A stretch of 64,000 bases of DNA from Gammaproteobacteria bacterium (GCA_021773355.1 JAJFKE010000012.1:1-64000); one strand, 5' to 3'; shown: positions 51,929 through 62,447, counted from the stretch's first letter. Program-made: numbers and translations. The notes: a model not told the origin generated them from the letters alone.

Positions 51929-53320
51929 ATGGGACGACTAGCGAAGTTTTTTGGAATTCTAGTATTGAGCTGCATGACCACATCATTCAGCTATGGCGAC
52001 GACTTGCTGCAGATTCTGCAATTGGCGCTGGAAAATGACCCTACCCTTAGACAAGCACAAGCCAGCTATCGCGAGAATAGAGAAGGGGTAATGCAGAGCC
52101 GCTCTTCTCTCCTGCCCTCGTTTGGCCTTAGCGGCTCCACCACCCGACTCACCAGTGGCCCTACGGATTCCATATATGCCAATGTAACCGATCCGGTCTC
52201 CGGCGACACCGCATTGGTACGCGTAGCCAATGACGCCAGCTTTAGGCCCGGTATTAATAACCATCAATGGACTATAGGCCTCAATCAAAGCGTACTAAAT
52301 CTGGCTAACTGGTATAACTTTCAATCCGCCAAGGCTCGAGATAAGGCAGCTGCCGTGAATCTGGCAGCCCAGGAACAAGACCTGATCATGCGCGTCGCTG
52401 CTGCCTATTTCGATGTGCTACGGGCCATCGACACACTGGAAACCAATGTGCAGGAAGAAGAAGCTGCATTACGTTCGTTAGAGCAAACGCGGCAACGGGA
52501 AGAAGTAGGTTTGGTCGCCATTACCGACGTATACGACAGCCAGGCAGCCTATGACCTGGCGCAGAACACCACCATTTTGCAACAAGACATTCTGCAATCC
52601 CGCTATGAGGCACTGGAAGCAATCACCGGTCAGGCTCATCCTTCGATTGAAGTTCTAAGAGAAGATTTTCCCATTGTGCCAGTGGATGGGAACCTGAATG
52701 ATTGGGAGAGACAGGCGGAAGATAGCAGCCTCGCAGTTGCAGCCGCTGAATATAACCTGGAGGCCTCACGCAAAAATTTGAAGGCTAGAAAATCTGATCA
52801 CCTGCCAACCATAGATTTCAGTGGCGGTTTTGGACACTTTGTAACTTCGCCGATTGTCAGCCAAGGTATTCAGATCGGTGGCGGCGCCAGTGATAGAACT
52901 TCATTAGCGCTAAGTTTGAGCATTCCAATATACTCAGGCGGTGCTATCGCCTCCAGAAGAAGAGCCGCTGAATACAATGTAATATCTGCTCAGGAATCTC
53001 TAAATTTCACAGAACGCCAGCTCACGCAAAATATTCGCAATGCCTATCGTCGCGTCAATACCGATGTGCTGGTAATAGCTCAACGACAGCAATCGATTAC
53101 TTCTGCACAGAGTGCCCTGGATGCGACCGAGCTGGGTGCCGAGGTGGGTACAAGAAACATTGTTGAGGTTCTGTTGGCTAGAGAGAATCTATATCGTGCT
53201 CTGCGCCAGTATGCTGATGCACGTTATAACTATGTGATAGATACTCTGGTTCTGCGCCAAGTGGCTGGAATACTGACTCCTCAGGACATAATTGAGCTTA
53301 ACGAGTGGCTGCAGCAGTAA
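51929..53320 (+). CDS. tolC: TolC-family outer-membrane channel
   Basis: 463 residues from the ATG at 51929, giving a signal peptide (1-23, ending SYG) that longer starts would bury; AAAGG lies upstream. The internal repeat structure of TolC is clear: DLLQILQLALENDPTLRQAQASYRENREGVMQSRSSLLPSFGLSG in the first half and ASRKNLKARKSDHLPTIDFSGGFGH in the second, with long heptad-rich helices between. It is the exit duct for type I secretion and multidrug efflux. It is divergent from thiC, as in Pseudomonas from memory. Confidence 0.92.
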   Translation: MGRLAKFFGILVLSCMTTSFSYGDDLLQILQLALENDPTLRQAQASYRENREGVMQSRSSLLPSFGLSGSTTRLTSGPTDSIYANVTDPVSGDTALVRVANDASFRPGINNHQWTIGLNQSVLNLANWYNFQSAKARDKAAAVNLAAQEQDLIMRVAAAYFDVLRAIDTLETNVQEEEAALRSLEQTRQREEVGLVAITDVYDSQAAYDLAQNTTILQQDILQSRYEALEAITGQAHPSIEVLREDFPIVPVDGNLNDWERQAEDSSLAVAAAEYNLEASRKNLKARKSDHLPTIDFSGGFGHFVTSPIVSQGIQIGGGASDRTSLALSLSIPIYSGGAIASRRRAAEYNVISAQESLNFTERQLTQNIRNAYRRVNTDVLVIAQRQQSITSAQSALDATELGAEVGTRNIVEVLLARENLYRALRQYADARYNYVIDTLVLRQVAGILTPQDIIELNEWLQQ

Positions 53321-53382
53321 GCTAATCTCAGGGCCAATACTCATTCAACACAGCTCTTTTTCGCTCAGAGAGCGCAAGGACA

Positions 53383-53414
53383 CTACTCGCATAGCATGGT
53401 ACGCTGGCGAGTAG
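53383..53414. repeat. Stem-loop downstream of tolC
   Basis: CTACTCGC (53383-53390) and GCGAGTAG (53407-53414) can pair around a 16-nt loop, about 60 bp after the tolC stop. No T-run follows, so terminator function is uncertain. The rest of the 194 bp before MITE copy 3 shows no gene. Confidence 0.45.
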
Positions 53415-53516
53415 GGCCTGTGTTTCCCGCCTCAGTTAATAGTTTGTCCGCCACAATCCACGTATACCCCTACTATAGAGCAATCAGTTAGAATGCCTTG
53501 CCAATTCAAAGATCTA

Positions 53517-53764
53517 GGGACCCTCTGAATTAACTCCAAACTGCCTCTGGCTTTTGGCTTGTTCCGAGGTTGAGGCGTCTTTTTGAAGGCATGCGTCAGC
53601 CTGTCGAGAAGAGACAAGGAAAAGCTGGTGACCCCAAGGGCGCGTCCTGAAGCACCCATCTTGGTCGTTGCCGTTGTTGCTAAGGGAGTGACCATTAGCG
53701 GCAAACGGCGTCTAGAATCTGTACGCTTCAGGTCACGCAAATTTGGAGTTAATCAGAGGGTCCC
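53517..53764 (+). mobile_element. MITE family A, copy 3 (longest)
   Basis: 248 bp. GGGACCCTCTGAATTAACTCC at the left and its inverted counterpart at the right are flanked by TA (53515-53516 and 53765-53766). The core matches copies 1 and 2; about 100 additional bases near the left end (from 53540 to 53640) are unique to this copy and may be remnants of the parent element. The right terminus ends 5 bp before the ATG of the aminotransferase and provides the only purine-rich motif (GAGGG) upstream of it. Confidence 0.85.
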
Positions 53765-53769
53765 TAAGT

Positions 53770-54912
53770 ATGTTGCAGAGTAAATTGCCCAAGGTAGGTA
53801 CCACCATCTTCACAGTTATGTCGAAAATGGCACAGGACTACGATGCCATTAACCTTTCTCAGGGTTTTCCCGACTTCGATTGCCCGCAGCGACTAAGGGA
53901 ATTGGTTAGCGAGCATCTCAATGGTCGCAAGAATCAGTACCCTCCGATGGCCGGCATACCTGAGCTACGGCAACAAATAGCCACTAAGGTCAAACACTAC
54001 TACGCTTGCGATGCCGACCCTGAGACAGAAATTACTGTTACCTCTGGCGCCACCGAGGCGCTGTTCGATGCGGTGCAGGCCGTAGTTGCTGCTGGCGATG
54101 AAGTCATCGTTTTTGACCCAGCCTATGATAGCTACGAACCGGCAGTACAAATTGCCGGAGGACACACTATCCACGTGCCACTGTCCCTGCCTGACTATGG
54201 CATGGATTGGGATCGACTCGCACAGGCTATCAACTCGCATACCCGACTCATTATAATTAATTCTCCCCACAATCCCTGTGGCAGTGTCTTGACCAACGCT
54301 GATCTCGACGCCTTGGCGACACTTATTCGTGGGAAAAATATTCTGATTCTTTCCGATGAAGTGTATGAGCATATGGTTTATGACGGACTGCAACACAGCA
54401 GTGTTCTAGCTCATGCAGAACTACGAGAAAAAAGCTTCGCAGTGTTTTCATTTGGAAAAACCTATCATGCTACCGGATGGAAATTAGCCTACTGTGTTGC
54501 CCCAAAAGAGTTAAGCGAAGAGTTCCGGAAAATTCATCAGTTCGTTACCTTCACCACCTCCAGTTTTGTTCAGTATGCTATTGCGGATTTTATGGCCGAA
54601 TGCCCGCAACATACTTTAGAGCTTTCTTCTTTCTATCAGGAAAAGAGAAATACTTTCTGCGAGATGATTAAATCATCGAGATTAAAATTCACCCCTTCGA
54701 AAGGCACCTACTTTCAGTTGGTGGATTATAGTGAGATTAGTGATAAGACCGATGTGGAATTTGTTAACTATATTACCCAAGAAAAAGGGGTTGCTGCTAT
54801 CCCATTAGCGCCTTTCTATGAAACCCCTCCAGCGACTAAAGTAGTCCGTTTTTGTTTTTGCAAAGACGATGGCACTTTGCAAAAAGCCGCCGATATCCTC
54901 TGCAGCTTATAA
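53770..54912 (+). CDS. Class I/II PLP aminotransferase (YbdL/methionine aminotransferase-like)
   Basis: 380 residues from the ATG at 53770; longer frames run into the MITE end. KLPKVGTTIFTVMSKMAQDYDAINLSQGFPDFDCP, TVTSGATEALFDAVQAVV, INSPHNPCGSVL, LSDEVYEHMVYDG and the PLP lysine in SFGKTYHATGWKLAYC are typical of YbdL-like enzymes that transaminate methionine and aromatic amino acids with 2-oxo acids. The upstream leader and ribosome-binding site come from MITE copy 3. queG starts 13 bp after the stop. Confidence 0.88.
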   Translation: MLQSKLPKVGTTIFTVMSKMAQDYDAINLSQGFPDFDCPQRLRELVSEHLNGRKNQYPPMAGIPELRQQIATKVKHYYACDADPETEITVTSGATEALFDAVQAVVAAGDEVIVFDPAYDSYEPAVQIAGGHTIHVPLSLPDYGMDWDRLAQAINSHTRLIIINSPHNPCGSVLTNADLDALATLIRGKNILILSDEVYEHMVYDGLQHSSVLAHAELREKSFAVFSFGKTYHATGWKLAYCVAPKELSEEFRKIHQFVTFTTSSFVQYAIADFMAECPQHTLELSSFYQEKRNTFCEMIKSSRLKFTPSKGTYFQLVDYSEISDKTDVEFVNYITQEKGVAAIPLAPFYETPPATKVVRFCFCKDDGTLQKAADILCSL

Positions 54913-54925
54913 ATTAGAAAAGCTA

Positions 54926-55978
54926 ATGGCTGAAATCGACTTTAAAAAATTCGCCACCAGTATTAAAGGCTGGGGAATGGATCTTGGTTTTCAGGAAGTC
55001 GCCATTACCGATATCGACCTTAGTAAGTACGAGCAGTATTTGGAGTCATGGATCGCAAGAAATTACCATGGCGCCATGTCCTATATGGCGGAAAATCATG
55101 AGAAACGCTGCCATCCAGAACAATTAGTTCCCGGTACAATACGTGTGGTCTGCGTGCGCATGGATTATTCACTGGATTCAAAGGATTCTCTTGAATCCAT
55201 GCAGAACACCGGCAAAGCGTATATTTCCCGTTATGCCAGGGGTCGCGACTATCACAAACTGATTCGTAAACGCTTGCAGAAGCTAGCGGAAAAAATTCAA
55301 GAAACTGCAGGTCCCTTCGGCTATAGGGCTTTCGTGGATAGTGCTCCCGTACTGGAACGTGCATTGGCAGAGAAATCAGGCATGGGCTGGATCGGTAAGA
55401 ATACGATGCTTATTAACAAACAAGCAGGCTCCTGGTTTTTCCTCGGCGAGCTTTTTACCGACCTGCCTCTACCTGTCGATGACCAGGTATCGGATCACTG
55501 CGGTAGTTGCACGGCCTGCATAGACGTTTGTCCAACAAAAGCGTTCGTAGAGCCCAATCTCCTGGATGCTACTCGCTGCATTTCCTATCTTACTATCGAG
55601 TTACGCACCTCAATACCTGAAGAGTTTCGCAGTGCTATGGGAAATAGAATTTTTGGCTGCGATGACTGCCAAATGGTTTGCCCCTGGAATAAATTTTCCA
55701 GAGAAACCACGGAGAAAGATTTCACGCCCAGGCATAAGCTGGATGATATTCAGCTTGTCGAATTGTTCGCCTGGTCGAAACAGGATTTTCTGCAACGGAC
55801 TAAAGGTTCGCCGATTCGCCGCATTGGCTACGACTGCTGGCTTAGAAATATTGCTATTGCATTGGGTAATGCGCCAAGTTCTAGTGAGGTCTTGGTAGCA
55901 CTACAATCGCGTTTGTACAATTCATCTGAAATGGTGACTGTGCATATTCAATGGGCACTAGATAAGCACGGACTATAA
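54926..55978 (+). CDS. queG: Epoxyqueuosine reductase QueG
   Basis: 350 residues from the ATG at 54926. The cobalamin-binding N-terminus has YHGAMSYMAENHEKRCHPEQLVPGTIRVVCVRMDY and FVDSAPVLERALAEKSGMGWIGKNT. Two [4Fe-4S] clusters are bound by CGSCTACIDVCPTKAF and CDDCQMVCPWN. It performs the last step of queuosine tRNA modification. It is probably co-transcribed with the upstream aminotransferase and converges on orn 12 bp away. Confidence 0.95.
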   Translation: MAEIDFKKFATSIKGWGMDLGFQEVAITDIDLSKYEQYLESWIARNYHGAMSYMAENHEKRCHPEQLVPGTIRVVCVRMDYSLDSKDSLESMQNTGKAYISRYARGRDYHKLIRKRLQKLAEKIQETAGPFGYRAFVDSAPVLERALAEKSGMGWIGKNTMLINKQAGSWFFLGELFTDLPLPVDDQVSDHCGSCTACIDVCPTKAFVEPNLLDATRCISYLTIELRTSIPEEFRSAMGNRIFGCDDCQMVCPWNKFSRETTEKDFTPRHKLDDIQLVELFAWSKQDFLQRTKGSPIRRIGYDCWLRNIAIALGNAPSSSEVLVALQSRLYNSSEMVTVHIQWALDKHGL

Positions 55979-55990
55979 TTCCGAACTTGG

Positions 55991-56533
55991 CTAGGCGTCG
56001 ATGAAGTGTTCACGGTAATATTTTAGTTCAGCAACAGAATCTCTGATATCTTCCATCGCCTGATGCGTGCCCTGCTTTACCAAGCCTTTTAAAATTTCCG
56101 GTTTCCAACGTCGTGCCAGCTCTTTAACTGAGCTGACATCTAGATTGCGGTAGTGGAAATAGTTCTCTAGTTCGGGCATATAGTTCGCCATGAACCTACG
56201 GTCCTGACAGATGCTGTTCCCGCACATAGGTGACGCGTTCTTCTCAGAATAGCCACTTAAGAATTCAATCGTCTGCCTGCTTGCTTCCTTTTCATCAATG
56301 GAACTATTTTTGACTCGCTCAATAAGCCCGGAAGCGCCATGGTGTTTTTGATTCCAGTCATCCATGGATTGCAATGCTGAATCAGATTGCTTGATCGCGA
56401 GTACTGGTCCTTCTGCGAGAATATTCAAATCGGCATCGGTTACCAGCGTGGCGATTTCGATGATGCGATCCGATTCCGGCTTTAATCCTGTCATTTCCAG
56501 ATCCAGCCAGATGAGGTTCATATTCTTGTCCAT
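55991..56533 (-). CDS. orn: Oligoribonuclease
   Basis: 180 residues. DEDDh exonuclease motifs: WLDLEMTGL (ExoI), [39 protein letters not shown] (ExoII) and [21 protein letters not shown] (ExoIII). It degrades short oligoribonucleotides, including pGpG from c-di-GMP breakdown. The start is ATG at 56533; a second ATG is four codons in. It is divergent from rsgA, as in many gammaproteobacteria. Confidence 0.97.
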   Translation of the reverse strand: MDKNMNLIWLDLEMTGLKPESDRIIEIATLVTDADLNILAEGPVLAIKQSDSALQSMDDWNQKHHGASGLIERVKNSSIDEKEASRQTIEFLSGYSEKNASPMCGNSICQDRRFMANYMPELENYFHYRNLDVSSVKELARRWKPEILKGLVKQGTHQAMEDIRDSVAELKYYREHFIDA

Positions 56534-56691
56534 GATGTATTTCCATTTTTATCTAGCGATTTTTCTAATCGGTAGCTTTAGAGCGAAGCCGTGATTGTAG
56601 CAAAGCTTCCCAATGTGGAATATGCAATAATCTTTGTTCCTCACGGCGTCACACGATCGTACGCGAACCTGGATGGTGTTTTTAACACACT

Positions 56692-57696
56692 ATGAGTAAA
56701 CGAAAACTAAGCAAGCAGCAGTTAGCGCGCATTGCTGAGAATCAGCAAAAAGAATTGGGTAGCAAGCAGAATGGATCCACCGATACTGCTGTGCAGAATA
56801 AATGCAACGGCCGAATTATTAGACACTACGGTCAACATCTGGATGTTGAATCTCTAAATCCGGATGAGGCCGGCCGGGTTATTCGATGTTCGCAACGCGC
56901 CAATCTTCCCAAACTGGTAACTGGCGATCTGGTGGTATGGGCGCAGGACGGCTTGGATGCCGGGGTAGTGGTGGCCCAGGGACAGCGCCGCAACTTTTTT
57001 GGACGGCCCAGTCCCGATGGAATATTCAAACCGATTGCCGCCAATATTGACCTGGTACTTGTGGTATTTGCCTCAACTCCCAGACCCCATGTGAGCCTTA
57101 TAGATCGCTATTTAGTGGCCATCGAACAGCTGAATCTGCGCGCTGTGTTAATACTCAATAAACTGGATCTGCTGAGCACGCAAGAATTAGAGAATTTGGA
57201 CAATATATTGTCCAATTACAGAAAAATTGGCTACAGCCTGTATAAGGTCTCCGCCAATGATGGCCGCGGAATCCCTGAATTGGAACAGGCCCTGGCAGGC
57301 AAAACTACAATACTTGTAGGCCAGTCCGGAGTCGGAAAATCTTCACTGGTTAATAAGTTGAATAAGGACAATATTGCCGATGTGGCTGCGCTTTCCGAAA
57401 CCTGGGAGCGGGGCACTCACACTACCACCACGTCTTGCCTATTTCATATGCCCGGATTTGATCTGATAGACTCACCGGGGATTCGCGAGTTCGGCCTCGG
57501 TCACATCGACCAGGGGCAGGTATTTGATGGATTCATTGAGTTTCGACCATTCGCCGGTCAATGTAAGTTTCGCGACTGTTCTCATCGTCAGGAGCCGGGG
57601 TGTGCCATTCAGGCCGCCGTCGAATCAGGACAAATTAGTGGCGAAAGAGTAGAGAGCTATTTTCGCATAGTGGATTCTTTGAATGAAATCGCCTAG
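56692..57696 (+). CDS. rsgA: Ribosome small-subunit GTPase RsgA
   Basis: 334 residues with the circularly permuted GTPase order: NKLD (G4), GQSGVGKSSLVNKL (G1), ERGTHTTTTSCLF (G2) and DSPGIREFGL (G3), after an N-terminal OB fold (NGRIIRHYGQHLDV...VTGDLVVW). The C-terminal zinc site is FRDCSHRQEPGCAI. It acts in late 30S assembly. It sits between orn and rhdA as in Pseudomonas-type genomes. Confidence 0.96.
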   Translation: MSKRKLSKQQLARIAENQQKELGSKQNGSTDTAVQNKCNGRIIRHYGQHLDVESLNPDEAGRVIRCSQRANLPKLVTGDLVVWAQDGLDAGVVVAQGQRRNFFGRPSPDGIFKPIAANIDLVLVVFASTPRPHVSLIDRYLVAIEQLNLRAVLILNKLDLLSTQELENLDNILSNYRKIGYSLYKVSANDGRGIPELEQALAGKTTILVGQSGVGKSSLVNKLNKDNIADVAALSETWERGTHTTTTSCLFHMPGFDLIDSPGIREFGLGHIDQGQVFDGFIEFRPFAGQCKFRDCSHRQEPGCAIQAAVESGQISGERVESYFRIVDSLNEIA

Positions 57697-57750
57697 AAAT
57701 TACAACAAGAAATGACAGGTCTCGAACAGGGAGCAAGCACGGCATAGTCT

Positions 57751-58575
57751 ATGAATACCGAATCACTTCCTTTAATACTCGAGCCGCAACTGCTCAGTGA
57801 AATAATTCCGAATAGTAATTTACTAATCGTAGCCGTGGTACAAGCGGCAGTTTTCGATTCACATCATATACCTGGATCGGTGCTGGTTGAACCCGCGGAA
57901 TTGGTTTGTGGCATCAAACCTGCTGTAGGCAAGCTGCCCGGCGCCGATCAACTTAGTGCACTGTTCTCAAGAATCGGACTCAGCGATGACCGGCATGTGA
58001 TTGTTTATGATGATGAGGGCGGCGGTTGGGCGGGTCGATTTATTTGGACCTTGGATGTCCTGGGTCAGAAGGATTATTCCTACTTAGACGGTGGATTAAC
58101 CGCCTGGCTTAAGATGGGACTACCGGTGTCCAATGCCAGTTCTGCTTTATCAAGACCTGAACCAAGCAATTTTTCTGCACAGATAAATAGCGAAATGTTG
58201 GTGACTATGGATGACGTGCTGGCGCAAATTTCGGACCCCGGCTCAATTGTCTGGGATGCTCGCGCAGAAGACGAGTTCAAAGGAGACAAGCTTACCGCTC
58301 TGCGAAATGGACATATTCCCGCTGCCGTAAATCTTGATTGGCTAGCCCTGCAGGACAGGGAGAATGATCTCCGATTGAAACCCCTTATGGAAATCGAAAG
58401 CCAACTTCAACAAATTGGAATCACTAAGGACAAAAAAATTATTACTCATTGCCAGACTCATCACCGCTCGGGACTTAGCTATCTGGTCGGCAAGGCACTA
58501 GGCTACAATATTCGAGCCTACGACGGTTCCTGGTCAGAATGGGGAAATCATCCAAACTCACCCATAGAAAAATAG
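57751..58575 (+). CDS. rhdA: Thiosulfate sulfurtransferase RhdA (rhodanese)
   Basis: 274 residues of two rhodanese domains. The inactive N-terminal domain has FDSHHIPGSVLVEPAELVCG; the C-terminal domain carries the active loop HCQTHHRSG with catalytic Cys, the RhdA-type sequence known from Azotobacter. It transfers sulfur from thiosulfate to cyanide or thiols. It lies 54 bp after rsgA and before psd. Confidence 0.93.
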   Translation: MNTESLPLILEPQLLSEIIPNSNLLIVAVVQAAVFDSHHIPGSVLVEPAELVCGIKPAVGKLPGADQLSALFSRIGLSDDRHVIVYDDEGGGWAGRFIWTLDVLGQKDYSYLDGGLTAWLKMGLPVSNASSALSRPEPSNFSAQINSEMLVTMDDVLAQISDPGSIVWDARAEDEFKGDKLTALRNGHIPAAVNLDWLALQDRENDLRLKPLMEIESQLQQIGITKDKKIITHCQTHHRSGLSYLVGKALGYNIRAYDGSWSEWGNHPNSPIEK

Positions 58576-58671
58576 ATGTAGTCTATGGAGGGTTAACAGT
58601 CAGATCGGTTTGTAATCTCAAAATGACTAAGCCCAAGAACCATAAATCCAGTTGCAGGAATTAGAAAGCTG

Positions 58672-59568
58672 ATGCCAAGCCTGTTTATAGTATTTCAATA
58701 TTTGTTGCCACAACAGCTGTTATCGAGGTTGGTAGGCTTAGTTGCCGAAAGCAAGCTTTTGAAAAAGCCGTTCATCAAAATATTTATTCGACGATACAAA
58801 GTTGATTTAAGCCAGGCAACGATTCAGGACATCGATAAATTCAAAAACTTCAATCAATTCTTCACCCGGGAATTACAGCCAGATGCACGACCACTAGCTG
58901 CTGACCCGAGGGCAGTCGTGTGTCCTGCCGATGGCGCCTTAAGCCAGATAGGCAACATCTCCAATAATGAACTACTTCAGGCCAAGGGTAGATATTACAG
59001 CTGTGAAGATTTGTTAGGCGGCGACAAACAGATGGCTGAGTTATTTCGGGAAGGTAGTTTTGCCACCATCTATCTGTCTCCTCGGGATTATCATCGCGTG
59101 CATATGCCACTGGACGGCGCTTTACTTAAGACTGTTTACATACCGGGAAAACTTTTCTCGGTGAATCAACTTACTACGGAGTCTGTTCCAAATTTATTTG
59201 CCCGAAATGAGAGACTAGTTTGCCTGTTTCAAACCGAGCTAGGGCCTATGGCATTGGTTTTGGTAGGAGCAATGATAGTAGCTGGTATAGATACAGTTTG
59301 GTCTGGACGAGTCTCTCCGGCAGTTGGTAAGCGTGAAATTCGCTACACTGATTATGCGAATCATCAACCGGCGATAGAATTGCCGCGGGGAGCCGAAATG
59401 GGAAGGTTCCGACTGGGTTCTACCGCCATTGTATTATTCCCACAGGGCGTAATGGAGTTTGATTCTTCGCTGAAGGCTAGCTCCGCTGTTGTAATGGGGC
59501 AGCTACTAGGGCAAGTTAACGCGACTGTCACAACCGCTGCGAACGAGGATGAGCATGAACCAGGATGA
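58672..59568 (+). CDS. psd: Phosphatidylserine decarboxylase proenzyme
   Basis: 298 residues. [52 protein letters not shown] and the self-cleavage site LGSTAIVLF, whose Ser becomes the pyruvoyl group. It makes phosphatidylethanolamine at the inner membrane. Its 3' end overlaps rpiA by 20 bp, so translation of the two may be linked. Confidence 0.96.
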   Translation: MPSLFIVFQYLLPQQLLSRLVGLVAESKLLKKPFIKIFIRRYKVDLSQATIQDIDKFKNFNQFFTRELQPDARPLAADPRAVVCPADGALSQIGNISNNELLQAKGRYYSCEDLLGGDKQMAELFREGSFATIYLSPRDYHRVHMPLDGALLKTVYIPGKLFSVNQLTTESVPNLFARNERLVCLFQTELGPMALVLVGAMIVAGIDTVWSGRVSPAVGKREIRYTDYANHQPAIELPRGAEMGRFRLGSTAIVLFPQGVMEFDSSLKASSAVVMGQLLGQVNATVTTAANEDEHEPG

Positions 59569-60226
59569 ACTGAAATTAGCGGTAGCCCAGGCTGCCTTCG
59601 AATACGTAGAATCCTTAATAGAAGACGACACTATTATCGGCGTGGGAACAGGCTCCACCGCAAACTTGTTTATTGCCGAGTTAGGAAAAATTAAGCATAG
59701 AATAGACGCTACCGTCGCTAGTTCGGAGGAATCAGCAAAACGGCTTAAGGAATTGGGTATTCCCGTATTGGATTTAAACAGTGCTGGCACGCTTCGGGTA
59801 TATGTTGATGGTGCCGACGAGACTAATAAGCACCTGCAGCTCATAAAAGGTGGAGGCGCTGCTCTTACACGTGAAAAAATAATTGCAGCGGCTTCAGACG
59901 AATTTGTCTGTATTGCTGACGAATCGAAGTTGGTGCCGATTCTAGGAAAATTTCCTCTTCCTGTAGAAGTAATTCCTATGGCTCGCAGCTATGTGGCACG
60001 TCAGATAGTGAAATTGGGTGGCGACCCGGTTTACAGAGAAGGCTGTGTTACCGACAATGGTTGTCACATTCTGGATATATATAATTTAGAAATACTTGAC
60101 CCGAGGAAATTGGAAACACAAATTAACCAAATAACTGGTGTTGTATGCAATGGGCTTTTCGCAGAACGTGGGGCAGACCGCTTATTGTTGGGCACAAGCG
60201 CAGGGGTCAAGACATATCTGCCTTGA
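59549..60226 (+). CDS. rpiA: Ribose-5-phosphate isomerase A
   Basis: 225 residues. [59 protein letters not shown] and [10 protein letters not shown] are the RpiA active-site blocks. It interconverts ribose-5-P and ribulose-5-P. The ATG lies inside the end of psd; a second ATG is two codons later. The following 195 bp before the cold-shock gene hold only an imperfect AT-rich hairpin (60304-60335). Confidence 0.96.
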   Translation: MSMNQDELKLAVAQAAFEYVESLIEDDTIIGVGTGSTANLFIAELGKIKHRIDATVASSEESAKRLKELGIPVLDLNSAGTLRVYVDGADETNKHLQLIKGGGAALTREKIIAAASDEFVCIADESKLVPILGKFPLPVEVIPMARSYVARQIVKLGGDPVYREGCVTDNGCHILDIYNLEILDPRKLETQINQITGVVCNGLFAERGADRLLLGTSAGVKTYLP

Positions 60227-60421
60227 GGTTGAAAGAGTTTGCAGCTAATTGCTTAGAATAATAAAAAGTGACAGAAGCTTCGATCTAATAAAAACAAACT
60301 ACAGTCTTGAATATTAACAACCCAAATATTAAGACCAATCTAGAACGAGTGTTCGCTAGCTTTCGTTATCCCTGCAAATATTGACAATTAATCTACTTAA
60401 CTAGAATCCGCTAGGACCTAC

Positions 60422-60631
60422 TTAAAGCGGGTTAACATTATCTGCTTGAGGACCTTTCTGGCCTTGGGTGACTTCCATGGTTACTTTCTGACCTTCATGA
60501 AGAGTTCTTCTTCCTGAGCCATTGATGGCGCTGAAATGTACGAATACATCTTTACCACCTTCCTGCTCTATGAATCCAAATCCTTTCTCGTCATTAAACC
60601 ACTTAACGGTACCCTCAACTAAATCCGACAT
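60422..60631 (-). CDS. CspA-family cold-shock protein
   Basis: 69 residues, the standard size. RNA-binding motifs RNP1 (KGFGFIEQ) and RNP2 (DVFVHFSAI) are intact: [38 protein letters not shown]. It is a nucleic-acid chaperone. About 200 bp upstream without a gene could supply a long structured leader as in cspA, but no cold-box could be identified. Confidence 0.95.
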   Translation of the reverse strand: MSDLVEGTVKWFNDEKGFGFIEQEGGKDVFVHFSAINGSGRRTLHEGQKVTMEVTQGQKGPQADNVNPL

Positions 60632-60838
60632 ACGTGTTCTCGTGCTCTAAAAATTGTAGAAAATCGGATCGCTAATCAAAGCAACCCCTCGGCCAAAATC
60701 GACCGAATATCCAGTGTATACCTATAAATTCGCAGAGGGAAACCCTAAATGTCGCAAATTGTAACGATTTTTCGTGCTCTTTCTAAAACTTCTTACACTC
60801 TCTGGGAGTATGCAATTTTACGCAGATTTGCTTGTAGC

Positions 60839-62236
60839 CTAGTCCAGCAGTTTTCCTGGATTCATAATATTATTGGGGTCGAAGATATTCTTAATTGCCT
60901 TCATGTAGGCGATTTCTGATGCGGGGCGGGAGTAGTGTAGGTAGGGTTTCTTCAAGAGACCGACACCATGTTCGGCCGATATGCTTCCACCATGTTTCTC
61001 AACGATTTCGAAAACTAAATCAGAAACCTTGGCACATTTTTCGAAGAAGGCGCTTGGTTCGAGAGCGCTTGGTTTAAGAATGTTCAGGTGAATATTGCCA
61101 TCCCCAATATGTCCAAACCAGATTATTTCAAAATCTGGGTAGGCGGCTGTGACCAAACTGTCAACTTCGTGTAAAAATTCAGGCACCGCAGAAACTTTGA
61201 CCGAGATATCATTTTTGTAGGGCGTGAATTTGGCAATGGTTTCAGAGATATCCTCGCGCAGGCGCCATAAATTTTTGGCCTGCGTACTATTTTGACTAAT
61301 GCTTCCATCTACTACCCAGCCTGCCTCCAAAGTGGATTCGAACAAAGACATTGCAGTGTCCATATCTTGCCCGGTGAAGTTTTCGAATTCGATCAGCGCA
61401 TAAAATTCGGTTTCAGTTTCAAAGGGTCGCTGCAATCCTTTTTCTTCAATGACATGTTTAAGGGCTTTTTCGGAAAAGAATTCAAACGCGGTCAAATTAA
61501 GTTTCCCCTGGAACTGCATCAACACCTGCATAATGGATTCCATTTTTTCCACACCTAAAACCAATACCGCCGGGTCCCTGGGTCTGTTGGTTAGTGCAAG
61601 TGTTAGCTCGACAATAAAACCGAGAGTCCCTTCCGCGCCGATGAACAGATGACGAAAATCGTAACCAGTAGCGTTCTTTGCAAGCCCACGATTCAAATCT
61701 AATAGCTCGCCACTTCCGGTAACCACTTTCAAGCCCTTAATCCATTCCCTGGTCATGCCATAACGAATTACTTTAATACCTCCTGCATTAGTCGACGCAT
61801 TTCCTCCCAACTGGCTCGAGCCCGACGAGGCGAAATCGACCGGGTAAAACAGGCCTTCCTGTTCGGCAAACTGTTGCAGTTGTTCGGTGACAACTCCTGG
61901 CTCACACACGACCTGACGATCAGCAGCGTTAAAATCCAAAATGTTATTCATGCGATCGAAGGCCACCACAAGTTCTTCATTGGTGGCGACGGCACCACCG
62001 CTTAGCCCGGTACGGCCACCGGATGGCACCAGTGCTACCTTGTGTAGATTGGCGAACTGCACTAGTGCAAGCACCTTATCAATATTACTGGGAAAAACTA
62101 TGGCAATGGGATTCGCCGGATATGCCTTGGTCCAGTCCTTACCGAAATTTTCCAAATCGGCGGCATCGGTTTTCACCCATTCGTCGCCAACTATTTCAGC
62201 CAGCTTCTCCAGCAATTCGGTTTTACTGCAATTCAT
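60839..62236 (-). CDS. FAD-linked D-2-hydroxyacid dehydrogenase, D-2-hydroxyglutarate type
   Basis: 465 residues. FAD-binding type 4 domain: LVPSGGRTGLSGGAVATNEELVVAFDRM and SSGSSQLGGNASTNAGGIKVIRYG; C-terminal FAD-oxidase domain: WFGHIGDGNIHLNIL and SAEHGVGLLKKPYL. It could be GlcD-, Dld- or D2HGDH-like. The divergent neighbour serA favours D-2-hydroxyglutarate dehydrogenase, because SerA can make D-2-hydroxyglutarate from 2-oxoglutarate and the enzyme would recycle it. Pseudomonas has the same pairing, from memory. Confidence 0.85.
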   Translation of the reverse strand: MNCSKTELLEKLAEIVGDEWVKTDAADLENFGKDWTKAYPANPIAIVFPSNIDKVLALVQFANLHKVALVPSGGRTGLSGGAVATNEELVVAFDRMNNILDFNAADRQVVCEPGVVTEQLQQFAEQEGLFYPVDFASSGSSQLGGNASTNAGGIKVIRYGMTREWIKGLKVVTGSGELLDLNRGLAKNATGYDFRHLFIGAEGTLGFIVELTLALTNRPRDPAVLVLGVEKMESIMQVLMQFQGKLNLTAFEFFSEKALKHVIEEKGLQRPFETETEFYALIEFENFTGQDMDTAMSLFESTLEAGWVVDGSISQNSTQAKNLWRLREDISETIAKFTPYKNDISVKVSAVPEFLHEVDSLVTAAYPDFEIIWFGHIGDGNIHLNILKPSALEPSAFFEKCAKVSDLVFEIVEKHGGSISAEHGVGLLKKPYLHYSRPASEIAYMKAIKNIFDPNNIMNPGKLLD

Positions 62237-62447
62237 GATTCTGTTCGTCCTGTTGATGCCGTTCGCTTATAGCCGCCAAAATCATTGCCCCATCATTCAG
62301 GACCATCTTACTTTAAGCACCGCTAAAGCAGAATATGGTACCATGCGCCAGCTTTTTGATCATCGCTGCTGGCAGCAAGGAATGAATGCCTCCCTGATCA
62401 AGCGAAATCTGTAACATTGTCTTAAACCTGAAGTCGAAACCCTCATC

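Noticed and set aside
60304..60335. AT-rich hairpin between rpiA and the cold-shock gene as a terminator
   Set aside because: The stem has a bulge and there is no clear U-tract, so it is not listed as a terminator.
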